Source: Numida meleagris
Lineage: Eukaryota; Chordata; Aves; Galliformes; Numididae
Assembly: GCF_002078875.1 (NCBI RefSeq)
Contig: NC_034414.1
Coordinates: 17,771,883 to 17,835,882 of the forward strand
Length of the DNA stretch: 64,000 nt
Direction of reading: 5' to 3'
The notes under the pieces were generated by a model. The model did not search any database, was not told the origin of the DNA, and worked only from the letters and a program-made list of their open reading frames with translations. This document shows positions 44,326 through 58,550 of the stretch, piece after piece (position 1 is the first letter of the stretch; each line of letters begins with the position of its first letter). The translations under genes and the position numbers were made by a program.

Positions 44326-47293
44326 ACCTCCCCAGGTCTCTCAGCCAGGATCTGGAACTTGCTAGAGGAAATTATCTGCTGAGAAAAACATACATGTCTG
44401 TTCTTTATATTTGTTTCCAATTTTGTGGAAGTCCTACTGCCTAAATCCAGCAGTGCAAACAAGGAGGAATTCATATCTTTTCACTTCTGTGTCCCTCTCT
44501 CTTCCTTGGGGAAATCTACATTTTTTGTCTAGGTGCTTTAACATAAATATAACAAGGTAGAGCTTGCAGTATTTCCTGGGCAGCAGCAGGACAGCTCCCA
44601 CACTGAGCTCTCTTTTTCCATAGCATTCAGCACTGCTCCCTGAGGTGCTTGGTGTGTGGCCATCAAACCCCGCTCTCTGGCTTATCCTGCAGCTCCAGCA
44701 GCCAGGTCTGCTCCAGCTCCCCTCCAGCCGCTGCTGTTCTGAGGCAGAGGGCTCAGATCTAGAACCAGTCTTGAATAATTTCAATTTTTGTAGGAACCCT
44801 GAAGGGAAATTCAGTTATCGATGGAGGAAAACAGCAGTTTTCTCCTTCTTCAGAGAAACTGATTATTAATTTAACTTTCTCAATTAGATTATTAATTAAA
44901 TGATTAATACCATGTTCTAGACATCCTATATCTAAGACAGCACATCTAAGAATGTATTAGGTAGATCAAGACTATTTGGCTCTCCTGTTTCAACCCAGTT
45001 TGACAAATGGGTGAGGCTGTCAGAGCTGATGGGCCTGAAGGTATATTCTTCACCTGTAACATAAAAAGGGAAGATTAATAATTCAGTAGTATGTTACCTT
45101 AGTGCACTTTCTAATCTGAGACAGGCTTCTGCTACTTCTTGTGTCCTCAGTAAAATCTTGTAGAAGGGATGACCCAAATTATCACGGTATTAACCAAGAG
45201 AAATAAAAGATATTCCTCAAGAGTTTTAGAAGGAAGCTGTAGATGTAATGCAGGTTGTACAGAGAGGAATGGTCCAAGGACTGCCAGTCGCACAGCTGGT
45301 GTTGCAAATCCACAGGGAAAGACCTACATCCACTCCTCACTACTTGCAGTTTCTGGTATAAATTAGGGATTATTAACTCCCATGGAATATTTTCCCATTG
45401 AGAAGGGCTTGCTTTGGGAACAAATGGATGTACCATGATCAGTAAAAGATGTTAGGACAACTTTTGTTTCCTATTCTTTGCATGGCACAACTGCAGCACT
45501 TCCAAATACCATAACTTAGCTGTAGATAACAGTCACCAACTACAGTTAATACTAGATGTAAGGTCTTGCACGGAAATGGTCGTGTAAGCATCAGGTTTGT
45601 GAAATCTTGGTATCACCAGTATCCACAGCCAAGTTCCACATGTGTGAGAAGACACAAATGCGTTTGTAATGGGCATTTCTCTCAGTACTATTTTGGCAGT
45701 ATATTTGTCACGTATTTTATACATCTGTAACACTGACCACTACTTCTCACCTCACTTCACTGCTTTCTTTCAGATAAGATATTCTTCTCACTGAGAAGTG
45801 CTATATGGTCTCCTCTAGATGAGATGTCTGACTAGGAAGGACAGGTAAGTCTCTTTTTCATTATGAATATGCCCAGCTCAGGTGACTTATATCTCATAGA
45901 TATGGCAACTTAGGTGACTTGACTGAGGTTTTTCTTTTTCAGGCAGGTGTGTATGAACCAGAATTTTTCCTCTGGCTCATTTTCTTGTGCTGATGTATCT
46001 TGCAGAAATGGTTCTGTAATGAATCTCATGGAAGCAGAATGCAAGTAGTTGTAGAGTTGTGGTTTTTTGTTTTTTTTTTTTTTTTGCTTTTATCTAAGTT
46101 TTGAGTTTTCTAACATAGAATTAAATGAATGACCTGAATAAATATATTTTTTTCTTTAGAAAGAAAGACACCCACCACTGAACAGACACACAGATGCACA
46201 CATGCACGCACACATACCTGCATCCCCTGGTCAAATGCAATGCCTGAACTTGCAAGCCCTTTGTCATGAAGGTAATCTTTATTCACGTGAGCAAACCCCC
46301 AGAACTATTCATGCAATAGAGAATTACTCACATGAGTAAAACTTTGCAGGATCAGGTCCTGGATCTAACAACAGCATTTTAATTACAGACAATCCCCAAG
46401 CAATGTGTACAAAAGAGTTTTTTGCTGGACAATAACAAAGGTTATTAGCCTGTTCTTTTTTCCCCTTCTTGCTCTTTGGTTTAAAAGGAGGCACCAATAA
46501 TCCAAACCAAATAAAACTGACCTTTGAACCTTTTCTGCTGTACTTTTTCTCATGCCATGATTTCTTTAGTGTGTTAGTGATCTGAAGGCTCGTTCTGGGC
46601 TACAGCCACTTTCCCAGACAGGACTGCCTTTCGTCCCCTGACAAATCACTGCTGAGCCCCTTTTGTCCTGCACCACTTTGATCTCACCTGCCTGTCAGGA
46701 AAAAAAGAACTCCCGTACAGTCAGAATGCATTGCAAACAAATTGGCAACCATTTCATTCCCATACACCATTTCAACAAAGATCAAGATAGAGATAGAGAA
46801 TTTTTAACCCTTTCCTTGATCCGTAGAACTGAGAAGGAATGCTCAATTCTGGTAGAATGATAAGGTAATTTCTTAAGGAATTGGAGGGTACAAAAAACCC
46901 CAAACAAACAAACAAAAAAAAAACAACAAACAGAGAAACAACAAACCTCTGTGGATCCTAATTGCATGGCATATTAGCTGTCAAATACAAAGGAGTTATG
47001 GCACAGTGGGTAGTGCTATGTTCAAATACAAGCTTTGTAGGAGATCAATTCCTTTTAATTGGACAGCTGCTTATGCATAAACTAAAGAAACATAATAGGT
47101 ATTCTCCAATGTGAATGAAATTAATCCTATTGTAAATAACCACTGGAGTAATTAATGGGCTATCTGAAGCTCTTCCAGTACACAAACTTAGATTTAGCCA
47201 TAGGTGAGTTTTTTTCCTAGTTTAATCTCTGGAACATACAGATCTATAATATATACACATACGTATCTCTTTGTCTCTCTATGTATACACACC

Positions 47294-47842
47294 TAGGTTG
47301 CTCTGAAAGTAATGCTTCCTATGTATTTGCATGGAAACTATGACAGATACAAAAAGTACAACAACACTATTTGATAGATTAAATCCTCAGATATAAAACG
47401 CTATTTCTCAGTGTAGTCTCCCCCACTAGCTATGCATTTTCACCAATAATGAACAAGAGCCTGCATGCCGTGCTCATAAAGAACTGCACCAGTGGAATCG
47501 ACCCACTGTCACCACTGCTGAAAAACACCATCCACTGACTCACTGTGTTCATACCCACTGTGTGGTGTCCATAAATGTTCAGCAAGTGTTGATGAATGTC
47601 AGTGGGTGCCAACTTTTCTGCCTGGAGGAAATCAATGGCACACCTTTGCTCCATATACACTTCCATGTCAGATGCCATTTTGCCAGACTGTCCATCTGCT
47701 GCCATCCGCCACACAGCAACAAGATGTAACTGAGTACTGGTGGGAAGGTTCAACCTCTACTGTCATATCGCCAGCATCCACCTCCGATGTTGTGGGTCAA
47801 AGTAATATAATAGGAGGCATTACTTTTAGAGTAAGCCTTGTA
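47294..47842 (-). mobile_element. Non-autonomous mariner element (Galluhop-like), minus orientation
   Basis: The element is bounded by TA dinucleotides. One end reads TAGGTTGCTCTGAAAGTAAT. The other, read inward, is TACAAGGCTTACTCTAAAAG. Together they form an inverted repeat of about 28 bp. Between them the minus strand keeps a transposase N-terminal part (ASDMEVYMEQRCAIDFLQAE, then KLAPTDIHQHLLNIYG and HTVGMNTVSQW), fused by internal deletion to the extreme C-terminus near ACRLLFIIGENA. The DD34D catalytic domain is missing. The copy cannot move by itself and behaves like a MITE. Confidence 0.85.
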
Positions 47843-48646
47843 CATTCAAACCTACTGTCAAACGTATTAATGAAACAAAGGCTTACTGCGCTAAAGAAAT
47901 ATATTAAGTACATTTTAAAACTAAAATCTTCTGTCTTCCTGCCGCACTTACCTCATACAAATAATGGTTTCACCTCTCTTCAGTTCTTACCTCCAAATTT
48001 CAAATAACTTCAGAAAACATTTTCTGACGCTGATGTTCTTGGGAGGAGTTGTAAGGAAAAGTCCCATATTCATGGCTGCAGTTCTGAAACCACTGTCAAA
48101 AACTGGGAGCTAGTCTGAAGGACAGGAGCCTTCTTCACTCCCAGAAAGGAGCAGGTGCTCCTTTTCAATAGGATATCTGCCCACTTGCTTTTGTAGGTCT
48201 ACTTCATGATTCTCCTGGTTTTCTTTCTATTTTTTTTGTATTTTTTGGAGATGCTCAGTATCTCCTGGCCCAAGACAAGACTTTAAAAGAGTGAAGAGAA
48301 TCTTTAAGGCTTCTTCCCTAGTTGTGTAAAGCATAATTTTGTTCTAACAGCTGTTCATCAATTAATCCCAAATCACATATTTTATAACAAAATAGTGTCT
48401 GTAATGAAAATCAGTAAGTTTGGAGTAGGGTTATTTGTCAGAGAATTTTATGAGGTTCTTTGTCCTGATGTATGAATGGAGCAGGTGATCTAAGGACCTG
48501 CGGGATTAGATCTAATAAAAGAGGTGATGATGTTATATGTGGTGATGCCAGTAGTGCTAACCTAAATGCAAGTGCTTGTTAGCTCCAAGTTACCTTTGCA
48601 TATTCATTGCTTTGACCAATGTTCTTCTCCTTGTAATTCTACATAC

Positions 48647-49038
48647 TACAAGGGCTACCCCAAAAGCAGTGCCTCTTATGATATTATGTTGACCCTCAAT
48701 ATGGGAGGCAGATGTTGGTGGCACATCAGCAGAGGTTGAACCTTCAAGCCTATATTCTGTTCCATTTTGTTGCCATGCAACTGATGGCAGCAGAGGAGGA
48801 GTCTGACAAAATGGTGTCAGATGTGGACATGGGTCATCTCCGCTGGTGCAGATTTTTATGAGTGTAGCATGCAGGCTCTTGTTCATTACTGGTGAAAATG
48901 CATAGATCATGGTGGTGACTATGTTGAAAAAGAGTGTTTTGCTGCGTGTTTGCTGTATCAAATAGTATTATTGTGCTCTTTGTATCTGTTGTAGTTCCCA
49001 TGCAAATAAATAGGAAGCATTACTTTCAGAGCGACCTA
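48647..49038 (+). mobile_element. Shorter non-autonomous mariner element, plus orientation
   Basis: Starts TACAAGGGCTACCCCAAAAG and ends with CATTACTTTCAGAGCGACCTA, flanked by TA. Its interior matches the reverse complement of the 47294-47842 element at both ends, including the ATTACTGGTGAAAATGCATA block, but carries a larger internal deletion. No coding capacity remains. Confidence 0.83.
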
Positions 49039-49057
49039 CATACTTTCAAGCTAGTTC

Positions 49058-49080
49058 TTTTTTTTTTTTTTTTTTTTTTT
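49058..49080. repeat. Poly-T tract (23 nt)
   Basis: An uninterrupted T run starting about 20 bp after the right end of the second mariner element. Confidence 0.95.
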
Positions 49081-52000
49081 GCCTGTTCCCATCAGCTATT
49101 TAGGGTGTATTCACTGTTTCTTTTTCTTTTTCTTTTTTTTTATCCTGATTATTTATAATTAGCATTTTCTACCCCCATGTAATTGTGCTCTAAACTCTTT
49201 CACATTGGGTTAATTCAGTGACTTTAAAATCTATTAATTGACATCTAGAGGGAAAAAAGTAAACATGTCTTTAAAGATGGCATGAATGGTTGAATCAAGA
49301 TTAGGTCTGCACTCTTTTACTCCCTGAGTTTAAGGCAAGATTGCAGTCTTCAAAAATCAATTGTCTTCAAAGCTCCAAAAAGAAATGGAATGAGCAGGGG
49401 TCAGACTCAAGAGCATCCCTTGTGTGTGGAGTTAACATTACCTAAGTACTTTAAACGATCACTAATTAGTGCTTTCAATGGGCACTCTGAAGACCATAGG
49501 ATTGAAATATCTTATTTGGGAATAAACAATTGCGTAAAGCAGACTAGATCAACTCTCTTAACAGGGGCTGCAAAGCAACTCTTCCATTACAGCCTGTAAC
49601 CAGAGAGAGGTCCTCAAGGACCTGCTAAACCATTCACAATTGCCCTCTTCCATTATTCCCAGGTTAGGACGGTCACAGGACTCTTGACTATACAGGCAAG
49701 CGTGCTTCCCTCTGAATTTCAGTTTTTAATACAGCTCTGATTGTCTTCAATGAGAAACAACAAAAAAGCCCGTATCCTCACTGGCTGTGTTAGACGTAGT
49801 TTAGAAATATTCTTGAAGTCAGTAAAAAGAATAAATCATAAATATTTCATAGTTGAATTGGATTCAGTGGAGTTAAGAGCTTACTGTCTACACCTGCATT
49901 TGAGCAAAACAGGATTATCTAATAGATCAGCAAATTATTGCTAAATACTGTCTCCTCCTTGAGTTTCAAATCAACTGCTATAAGTATTTTCTAGGAGTAA
50001 CAGGTATAAGAAAAAAAATCCTAATAAGAACAAGAAAAATACTATTTGATGTATATAGTCAATCATTTTTTAGGAGTGTAATTACAAATACTGAGTATTC
50101 TTTATAAGAAACTTGCAAATCAAATATGTTTTTTCATTAAAAATGTGAATAATGGATTTACACAAATTGAGAGATCTACTGTAGAAAAAAAATGGAAACT
50201 TGCAGTAAGAAAGCCACTTGTGAAAGTAATGCTATATTATTTTTTCTTTTTTAATTTACTCATTTGTGTAAACTAGAGCGAGTATACATTACAGGGAGTC
50301 AATAGAGATTCCAAGACAGAAGGATGAAGCTTCAACTTAGATTTTTACCCAGCACCTGCCATATTGCACAAGTGAAGTTTTCCTTCCTGGAAAATGGGCA
50401 GCTATCACCTACACATTTATAAATTTTCACCTTCCTGCAGTGCGACTAAAACCATCTGTGATCATCAAGTGAGCAAAAATGATATATGGAGTAGGATAGC
50501 AAGAAAGACTGATAAAATCCTCTTTATCCGCAAGAAGACGTAATTTCTAGTTTTAAAAAGAGTAGTTTTATGTAAGACAAAATGTTTCTGATTTCATAGA
50601 GGTTTAATGCTTTGTCTGAAAAAAAAAATAATTTTTGGAAGTTTTTTTTTTTTTTTCAAAAAGAAATAGCGGTTTTCTTTCTTTTGCCCCCAAATACAGA
50701 AACTCCAGTTTTTGTTTGTCAATAAAGATGTCCTGGGAAAACGGATGAGCAAGACTGCAAGGCATAATGTTCAGCTGTGGTTCCTGATAGCTGTTATTTC
50801 TTCTCTAGAGTCTGTGTCAGCAATTCATTTACAATTTATAGCTTATTTGTGTGAAGAAGCTGTTGTTAAAACTCAAAGATAAATTAAAAAAAACTTCATA
50901 ACTGATTTCTTTTATCAGGATTTTGTTTCAGGCTATAAATCTTAAACTACAGCTGTAGTAATACTGACTTATGGTGTTTCAAGCTTTAAAGATGCTGATA
51001 ATCTCCCTTGTAGGTAGCAAATGAGACTCATAAACATCTAATTATACTTCAGGAAAAGAATCCTATAGAAATATCAACCCTAAGGTTCACACAGTGTGCA
51101 ATAGTAAACTATGAATTTCTCAGATCTGATGACATTATGCTGTCTTGGTATTTTCAAAGAAAAGGTAATTTAGAAAAATAGTAGGCAAATTTACACCCGA
51201 TTCTAGTCATCACCACTGTCAAACAGAAGAGTCAGTTGCTCCTTGAGGTGCTACCTGAGAAATCCATTGCTAGCTTTTATCTGTCTCCAGAGCTAACTGA
51301 TGGGCAGACGGAAATGAAGTTGCCTTACTTCGGAGGCTTTGCTTGCAGTTACTTTTCAGGACATTGTGTTCTATCAGGCCACTTTCACGGATGAATAGTA
51401 GTAGGGCTGTTTGTCAACCCCAGCGTGACCAGGTGCTCACACACAGGGCTCAGACTTTGCAGGGCTCACCTTCCCAGTTACTGCTGGAAGCCTTCTATTA
51501 CGTCCCATTCTGTAGCCTGGCCACAAGAAAAAAAGCAGTCTCAAAAGTTAAAGCAGGGGTCATCTCTAATTGAATCACGCCAGTGCATAGGTCAGCGTGG
51601 AAGGATTTTTAATGTGAGAGATCATGAAATAGCAAGCTTTAAGCAATTGTTGAAACACATGTAATTTCAAAAGCCAAGCACACAAAGGGAGATGCAAGAT
51701 GGCCACTTTGTGGAAAGCCAAGGCGCAGTTCAAGGCTGATGAGTATTGTCCTCTCATTTCAGCAGTGATCCCATCCACGTCTTACTTTGTCAAAATGCAT
51801 CTTCTGTTTTTATGGTTTGGTTACTACAGTTTAAGGCACAGTTACAAAACTCTAAAGTTCAGTGGAGAGTTAAGTGGATCAAATTATTTAGATGAATAAT
51901 TGCATCCTGGATCAAGCTTTCTGTATTCATCTATGGGTATTTGTAACTAAATCTATCTAGACTGAGTGCATTGGGATGTCATCTTGGAAATGAGTTTGTC

Positions 52001-52464
52001 TATTGTTTGTTTGTTGGAAGGCACAATGCCACACGTTTTTTCTTCCTAGGAATTAGATTCTGCAAATCTAATTTAAACAGAAATGTTTACCTTCCATTAT
52101 TGAATTAATAGCTGCTGATTTTAGAAATGTGATGTAGAAACTCCTCTGCAATGCAATCCAATTCTGGAATAGGGGACCAGAAATTAAAAATTATTCATCA
52201 GAAATGGAGAGTAATGGAATTATTTTCATTGCCCATTTGAGAAAGTAGGAATGGAGTAAAGTCAAGTCTGTATTTGTTTTATCTGTGCAAGGGTCAGGAC
52301 AGTTAGGATTGTAACAATTTAAGGTATGATCCTGTAAGAAAATAGCCCTTTCCCTAAACATCCATTCCCATCAGTCCCAGTGTGATCAAAATGCTTGAAG
52401 ATTCTCAGTGTCTCTGTGTGTTGTGGTTATTGCTAGAGTCCAAAGATGGCATGACGAAAAATAT

Positions 52465-52548
52465 TCTACCGCTCTGCTGTGGTCTGTCACACAGCAACAA
52501 AATGGAACAGAGTGTTGGTGAGTAGGTTCAACCTCTGCCCTCTGACCG
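52465..52548 (-). mobile_element. Mariner fragment, no terminal repeats
   Basis: CACACAGCAACAAAATGGAA and GGTTCAACCTCTGCC match the 5' untranslated part of the two nearby mariner copies. The ends are lost. Confidence 0.65.
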
Positions 52549-55500
52549 CTCTTCATCCCAGGCAGATGAGACTTGTGCAGGATGACACTGTGAGACAAGA
52601 GGCCCTCCTGGTGCAGACCAGGGCAGGGCTACAGGATTTGCGTCCTCACTACTGCCAGCCCTCTCCCTAACTGCAACATGGGCAGGGGAAGGTTTTGCAT
52701 CTGTAACTCTCAGGATCTCCTTGCTTTTTTTCCAGTGGGGTCCAGGAGAATACCAGCTGGGTTATGGATGGGGAACCAAGAAGCTAATTGACTTGTCTAT
52801 TTTATCATAAAAGAAACATATGGCAGAAGATAGATCAGATTTGGGGTCTCTCATGACCCCAAACGATAATGTAAAAGCCAGATCACTCTCTGCTTTTTTA
52901 GACTCCCATATGTTGCACAGCTAAATTCTCCTAAACAGATTTTTAATCTGCTTCATATATCACACTTAATCATTTCAAGTGTGGAAGCAGGGTCATTGCT
53001 TGCAGCTCCTGCGAGGAATTATTTAATAAATTATTCTCATCACTCATTTGTTTTTGCCCTGCTGTTGCAGGAAAAAATTGGGACTGTATTCTGGTTTTCT
53101 GCATTTTCTAATGTGTTAGCAGGAGCACAAATGAAGAAACAGATAATCCAGAATCTCCCTACTATAGACTTTTAACAGAAGGATTTTTAAAATGGAAGTG
53201 GATGTCACTGTGCAGCTAGTAGTTGCATTGCTTAAATGTGCTCTTTAGGGTTTAAATTCATCTGGAAACCCTCTCAGAGAAATTAAATAGTACTCATGGG
53301 AAAGGATCCTTCTTTCAGCAAGTTTTCTTGGGACTTTCAGGGGCATTAACAGGCCTAGTACACTGCATTACCTTTCCAGTCACTTCTTTTCCCTTTGTTG
53401 TGATACCTACTTAAAATATCAAAGCTGTGAGAAGTTCAATGAGATATTGAAAACTGAGTAACACAGGTTTTATATGACAATCTCAAATCCCTCCGTCTTT
53501 TTTTTTTTTTTTTTTTTAAGAATTCTTGCCAGTATCACTAGATGAAAAAGAAATAAAAAGTCTATGGGTGGGACATGAAGAACTGACAAGGTACAGCCAG
53601 ATCAAAAAGAAGCCAGAACAGAAAAAAGGTATTTTGAATCCTGTGGCCTAGATATAAACTGTCCTAACTCAGCATTATTTAGAACTCAAGGATAAATTCC
53701 TAGCCATTCCAGCCTGAAGAAGAGGGATAGGGAGAAGCAGTATTCCTCTGGTGCTAGGTTAGGAATCAGTTGACAGAATAAACATTCCTTTCCTGGAGGT
53801 AAAAAGATAGAAAAAATAGCAGTTGATGTTTCAGATTACCCACTAACATTTGCAGGTTTTCAGTGTGCACAACTATTGGTCTAATAAGGCTAAAGAAAGA
53901 AACAGGAAAAGTAAGAGCAGGTGAATTCTGTAGCTCTGAAAGTGCACCAAGACAATCTGCTAACTATTGCTGGACAGACATAAAACCTATCAGCTAAAGG
54001 TGATAGGCCAATCATGTGTCATTTAATGTGGAGGTGGTTCTACATTTTCAGAATTAACTTTCCATCAGATATTTTCCCTTCTAACTATGTTGATGATCAG
54101 TGTGGTTAGGTATGAGAAGCAACTGATAAGGCTGCAAGAACTTCAAAGCACAGAGGCAGCTAGTAAAACAGAACCGGTAATAATGTTTGGAAGAACACTT
54201 TATGAGGCTATGATGATATCCAGCAAATATTCCATTCTATGCATAGGTTTATGACCCAACCAGTCAATTAGCTCTCACAGTCCGGGGCCAACAAGTTCCT
54301 TTTTGAGGTTTACAACATGTCATGAGTTCATATCATACCTTGACATCCTGTTCAAGGATGTCTCACCCTGAATCAGACTTTATCCTGAGGTTTTCAGAAT
54401 CCAACATGACAGAATCCTACAAAATCCAGAGATCCTGCCAAGAATGCAGGATAAAATGCATAAAATTCCCCCAAATCAAAATGGAATTGCATAAACATAT
54501 AACAAACCTGCATGACTTGTGGTATATAAATATTAACTACTCATGACTTCAGGCTTTAGACTATATCAAGTAAAAAATGAATAGATTTCCACCTGGAATA
54601 CGTATTCGGTAGAATTGCAGAAATGTATTTCCTTACAATGTATTTAAAAAAAAAAAAAAAGCAAAGAAAAACAAAAGAAAGAGGAAGTCTGCTCTCAAAG
54701 GCAAGCTTAGATCCAATCTATATAGTCCCATCAAATGAAAACACAGAAATGAAGATTTGGTAGTCCAAATCCAAGCATCCTTGGTCTAACTTCTAGAATT
54801 GACTTAAAGTGACTGGTGGCTGTGAAGAGAGGTCTGAACCTGCTGGTATTATGTCTGAAGATACAGGTCTAAGCCTTTGCAAATACCTTTTGCTTTACTG
54901 AAACATTCTGTATTCTGACTGATGTCAATTTGAAATTGAAGGCAAATCTTTTCTTTTTCATCAATAATCTGCTACATTTTTTTTTTAATATAAATAGTTT
55001 TATCATATGAGACATCCACTGAGATTCTTTAATAACGAAACCAAATATTTTAATCAGACACTTTAAGGTAGACTTGATAACCTAATCCTCAACTGCTCCA
55101 TAATCTTTTCTTGTTTTGTAAGTTGCCTTTAAGAAAGTAGCCTAGACATGTCTTTGATGTGGGTTTGTCCTTTATTTATTACAGCTTCTGAAAACCTTTG
55201 ATAAATTAAGCTCACCAATAGAAAACCAACATGTAATTCATATTTTGATGCCTGCTACTGAAGGAACTGCAAGTCATTGCTGCTGCTGGGTGGATTAGAG
55301 GTTCAGGATAAAATACATAGAAGGCATCCTCATTTAAGTGGTTTCATATACCCAGATGAGGAAGACTTTGTGTGGTTGAGAGGCAAACCATTTCTTCCAT
55401 AACTTCATATATTACATAGGGCTGCTTCCTTCACTTCTGCATCTGTGTGTATGTGATCCACTATGACTCAGCTTTCAGAAACAGTGGTTCCTGTGACATA

Positions 55501-55555
55501 TTTTATATAAATGAAAATAGCTGAAAATAGGCATTTATATAAATAAATACAGGTG

Positions 55556-55575
55556 TGTGCATACATGTATGCACA
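55556..55575. repeat. Perfect 20-bp palindrome
   Basis: TGTGCATACATGTATGCACA equals its own reverse complement. It follows two copies of TTTATATAAAT (around 55501-55545). The alternating purine/pyrimidine steps could favour cruciform or Z-form DNA. Confidence 0.95.
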
Positions 55576-56937
55576 TACATACTCCACTCGCATTCAGTGG
55601 GACTGTTGCTGGACATCTTCCTGCAGTACTTCAAGATGAGCCATTGTATACTATTCATTCTCTGTGAACTGGTACATTTCAGATTAATATGGTATTTAGC
55701 TCCACAAAAACCAAATCTAATTCATGTGATGTATAACACACAGGCAGATTTTAATGTGTGGAACCAGATGTACTTGCCTGAATCAGAAGCAGGTGATTCT
55801 TCAGCACCCAACAGGCTGTATTTGTCTGAGTTACATCAGCACTGGAGTTGTATCAGCACTGCCCTGGCAAATTGTCACTGTGAAAAACAGTAGCTATATG
55901 CACACAGCAAGTGCGCTCTGCCAAATCATCTCTGCATTTAATAGCCCCACATTCTGGATTAGCTTGGCTCAAACGTGACATTGATGACTGCAGACCATAC
56001 CTTTGCTTGCAGTATATTTGAGACTGAAATGATTGGAAGAATCAAGGCTTTCAGCATCCTGTACGATTGAATCTTTAGGCACTCTTGAAACTGAAATTGA
56101 GTTTCAGTTGAAAACACAAATGCGCTGCTGTGCTGTTGTTGCCATCAGTTTATGTAAAGTGATATGCCAAAAAGTCTCTTAATAGTTTGGGTTTGTTTTT
56201 AACTGTAGTATAATGGCTTAAAATTATGGTTTAAATGCTTAGGATTTTGTTCCAGAATGAGCAGCATTCAAAAAATGTTTAACACTAAAAATGGACATAA
56301 ACAACATTATAATTAGGCAAAGTCTATTTGGGGAATGTCAGAAAGAATGTCAAGAGTTTGTTGGGCCAGTGCCCAATATCATCATTTGGTATAGTGACTC
56401 TATTCATCCCATTTAAATCCAAGATCACAACACTTCTTAATTGTAGGGCGAAAGACTGGAGGCCCTTTCTCACTCTTTTCTCCCAACAGTTTGTAATGAT
56501 CTTCACTTTTAGGATGCGCTCTATCTTTACCTTTGAGTTCTGCTTTCACCTCTTTACTCACACAGAGAAAATCTGCAGGCTTTTCCAAAAATTGCAGACA
56601 CAAACATGAGTGTGTAAGTCCAGGCCTAAAGATGCTGTCATGTCAGTTTACTTTATGGAAAGAAAGAGTAGAACAGAGAAGAAAAAAGAGGAGAGAATAA
56701 AAATGACAATAAAGAGGAAAAGACACTACTTTCCTTGCTTAGAAAAAGTGCTGGCTGTATCAGACAGTGTATTTAAGGTGATTCTCATTTGTATTGTAAT
56801 AAATGGCAACTAAATCAATTAGAACATTTTTTGTCTTCCCCTGTGATGGATGACTTTGGACACTGTATTGTAGAATTCATACTTAGGACTTCAGATCATC
56901 TGACCTTTTAATCCAGAGTCTCTTGCCTTTAAGAGGA

Positions 56938-57103
56938 AATCTTTCCTACTGTGAAGGTGGCCAAATGTTGGTCCAGATTACCTGGAAACGTCTTGAAGTA
57001 TCTACTCTTGGAGATACTCAGAACTTTACCATATCTTAGCAGGGGTTGGGCTGCACGACCTCTGAAATGGTCTTCCGATCCAAATTCTTCTATGAATCTG
57101 TAC
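56938..57103 (+). mobile_element. Old CR1 LINE 3'-end fragment, plus orientation
   Basis: Diverged copy of the CR1 3' region. It includes a CTGTGAAGGTGG segment, GGGGTTGGGCTGCACGACCT, and ends near TTCTATGAATCTGT. It is 5' truncated and non-coding. Confidence 0.72.
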
Positions 57104-58060
57104 TGCTGATGTATAAGAAGATGAATAGAAGGACATAGTATTTCTCCTTCAAATGGCTGTGAAACATGGGAAAAACCCAATGTGTTCTCTGTAAATCCTT
57201 GCTTAAATCTTCGCCATAAGTATAAGTATTATATTAGAAATTAGATTGCACATTGCTTGGTTCGCTTTTTGAATTGTAAGGATATTGCCTATCAGCCTAG
57301 ATTTTAGAAGTTAATGCCTCCAAATTCTTATTATTCTTCTTCTTTACCTTATTCTTTTTTCTGTGTTTTAGTTATTCAGATTCAGGGTTATCTTTTTTTT
57401 GATCATGGATAGAAATTTAATGGCATGGTGAGTTGAATAGTCAATCACTGGTATACATTTTTTTTTCTTTTTCACATAAAATAAGGAAACAATAAAAGTT
57501 TACAGTACGAATTTCTCAAGAACTAGTCCAGCTGATAGGCAAATATGTTGGACAACTCCCAGCTACCATGATGACATTTATGTGTCTACTAATTAACATA
57601 CCGAAGTCCAAGAGAACAGGAAGATGATAGCATATATAAATAGATTAGATTGTTCAGAGATATTAGGTCTGGCTAAGTGTTTGTGGGTTTTTTTTTTTTT
57701 TTAACCAAAGAAGAGGATACTTCAGTATGATCACAAATTTAAAAGACTAGTAAATGGCAACTAACTTATTGACTAAAGATGCTGCTGGAAGAAAAAAAAT
57801 TCCCCAAAAACATTTGGGAACATACTCATTTATTTATTTTTCTTATATTTTCCCTATAGAAAAGAGAAAAAACAGAACGTTTAGATCAAAGGCTAAATTT
57901 TGCCATCATTTATGATGATATAAAACCAAAGTTAATTCATCCAGTTCTAACTTCAGCCACAGGTTGCATCCATGACAAGCTTAGTGCAAAATAAATTAGC
58001 TAATACAGTCTTGTGCTGTGCAAGGATTCTTGTCCTCCAAGTTTACATGGTTCAGTGAAG

Positions 58061-58082
58061 ATTTCTACTTCAGAGTAGAAAT
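58061..58082. repeat. Perfect 9-bp hairpin
   Basis: ATTTCTACT, loop TCAG, AGTAGAAAT. It is isolated, with no other support for an RNA gene. Confidence 0.6.
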
Positions 58083-58550
58083 TCTCTTTATTAGTACTGG
58101 AGAGAAATTAGCAGTTTCTGATGAAATCTAATTCTGAAGTTAGTAATTTGAGGTGTAAGAGGAATGCCTATTTTCCTCAAGCCCATTAAAAAAAAAAAGT
58201 ATTCATATGCACAAGTTTATATTGTAGACATCTGAAGCGAGGTGAAATGAACCTTGCCTTCTGCCTGTCAATCAATGCTCTCCCACAGAGCAGTTCTGGA
58301 AATAAGAGGGCGATCCTTCACGTCTTCAGGGCACTTTGGCTGGGTCTGTACTTCTGGATATGAACCCCTGTTCTTGGCTGCAAGCCTTGGCTGTGTCCTT
58401 GTTCCCTAAAAGGGTAAGATCTAGACTTGACATGAGCTGACCTGTTCTTCCTAGTCCCAACCTGCTTTCACGGAAAGGAACCCTAAAAAAGCAGGGAGCA
58501 TGCAGCGTATGGTATGCTCTGAACAAGGAGAGGGCCAAGGCCTCATGGCA

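Larger units (their letters stand above)
38483..47293. other. FGF3 5' flank, non-coding
   Basis: CpG-rich to about 39150, then AT-richer unique sequence with a GC-rich patch near 40210-40350. There is a short AAAG array at 41448-41475 and a possible CR1 scrap near 44268. No exon is supported. Repeat-poor DNA at 39.2-41.2 kb could be conserved regulatory sequence. Confidence 0.65.

Noticed and set aside
47430..47753. 107-codon transposase-like open frame as an active gene
   Set aside because: It joins the N-terminal part directly to the extreme C-terminus and lacks the catalytic domain, so it is a deletion derivative.
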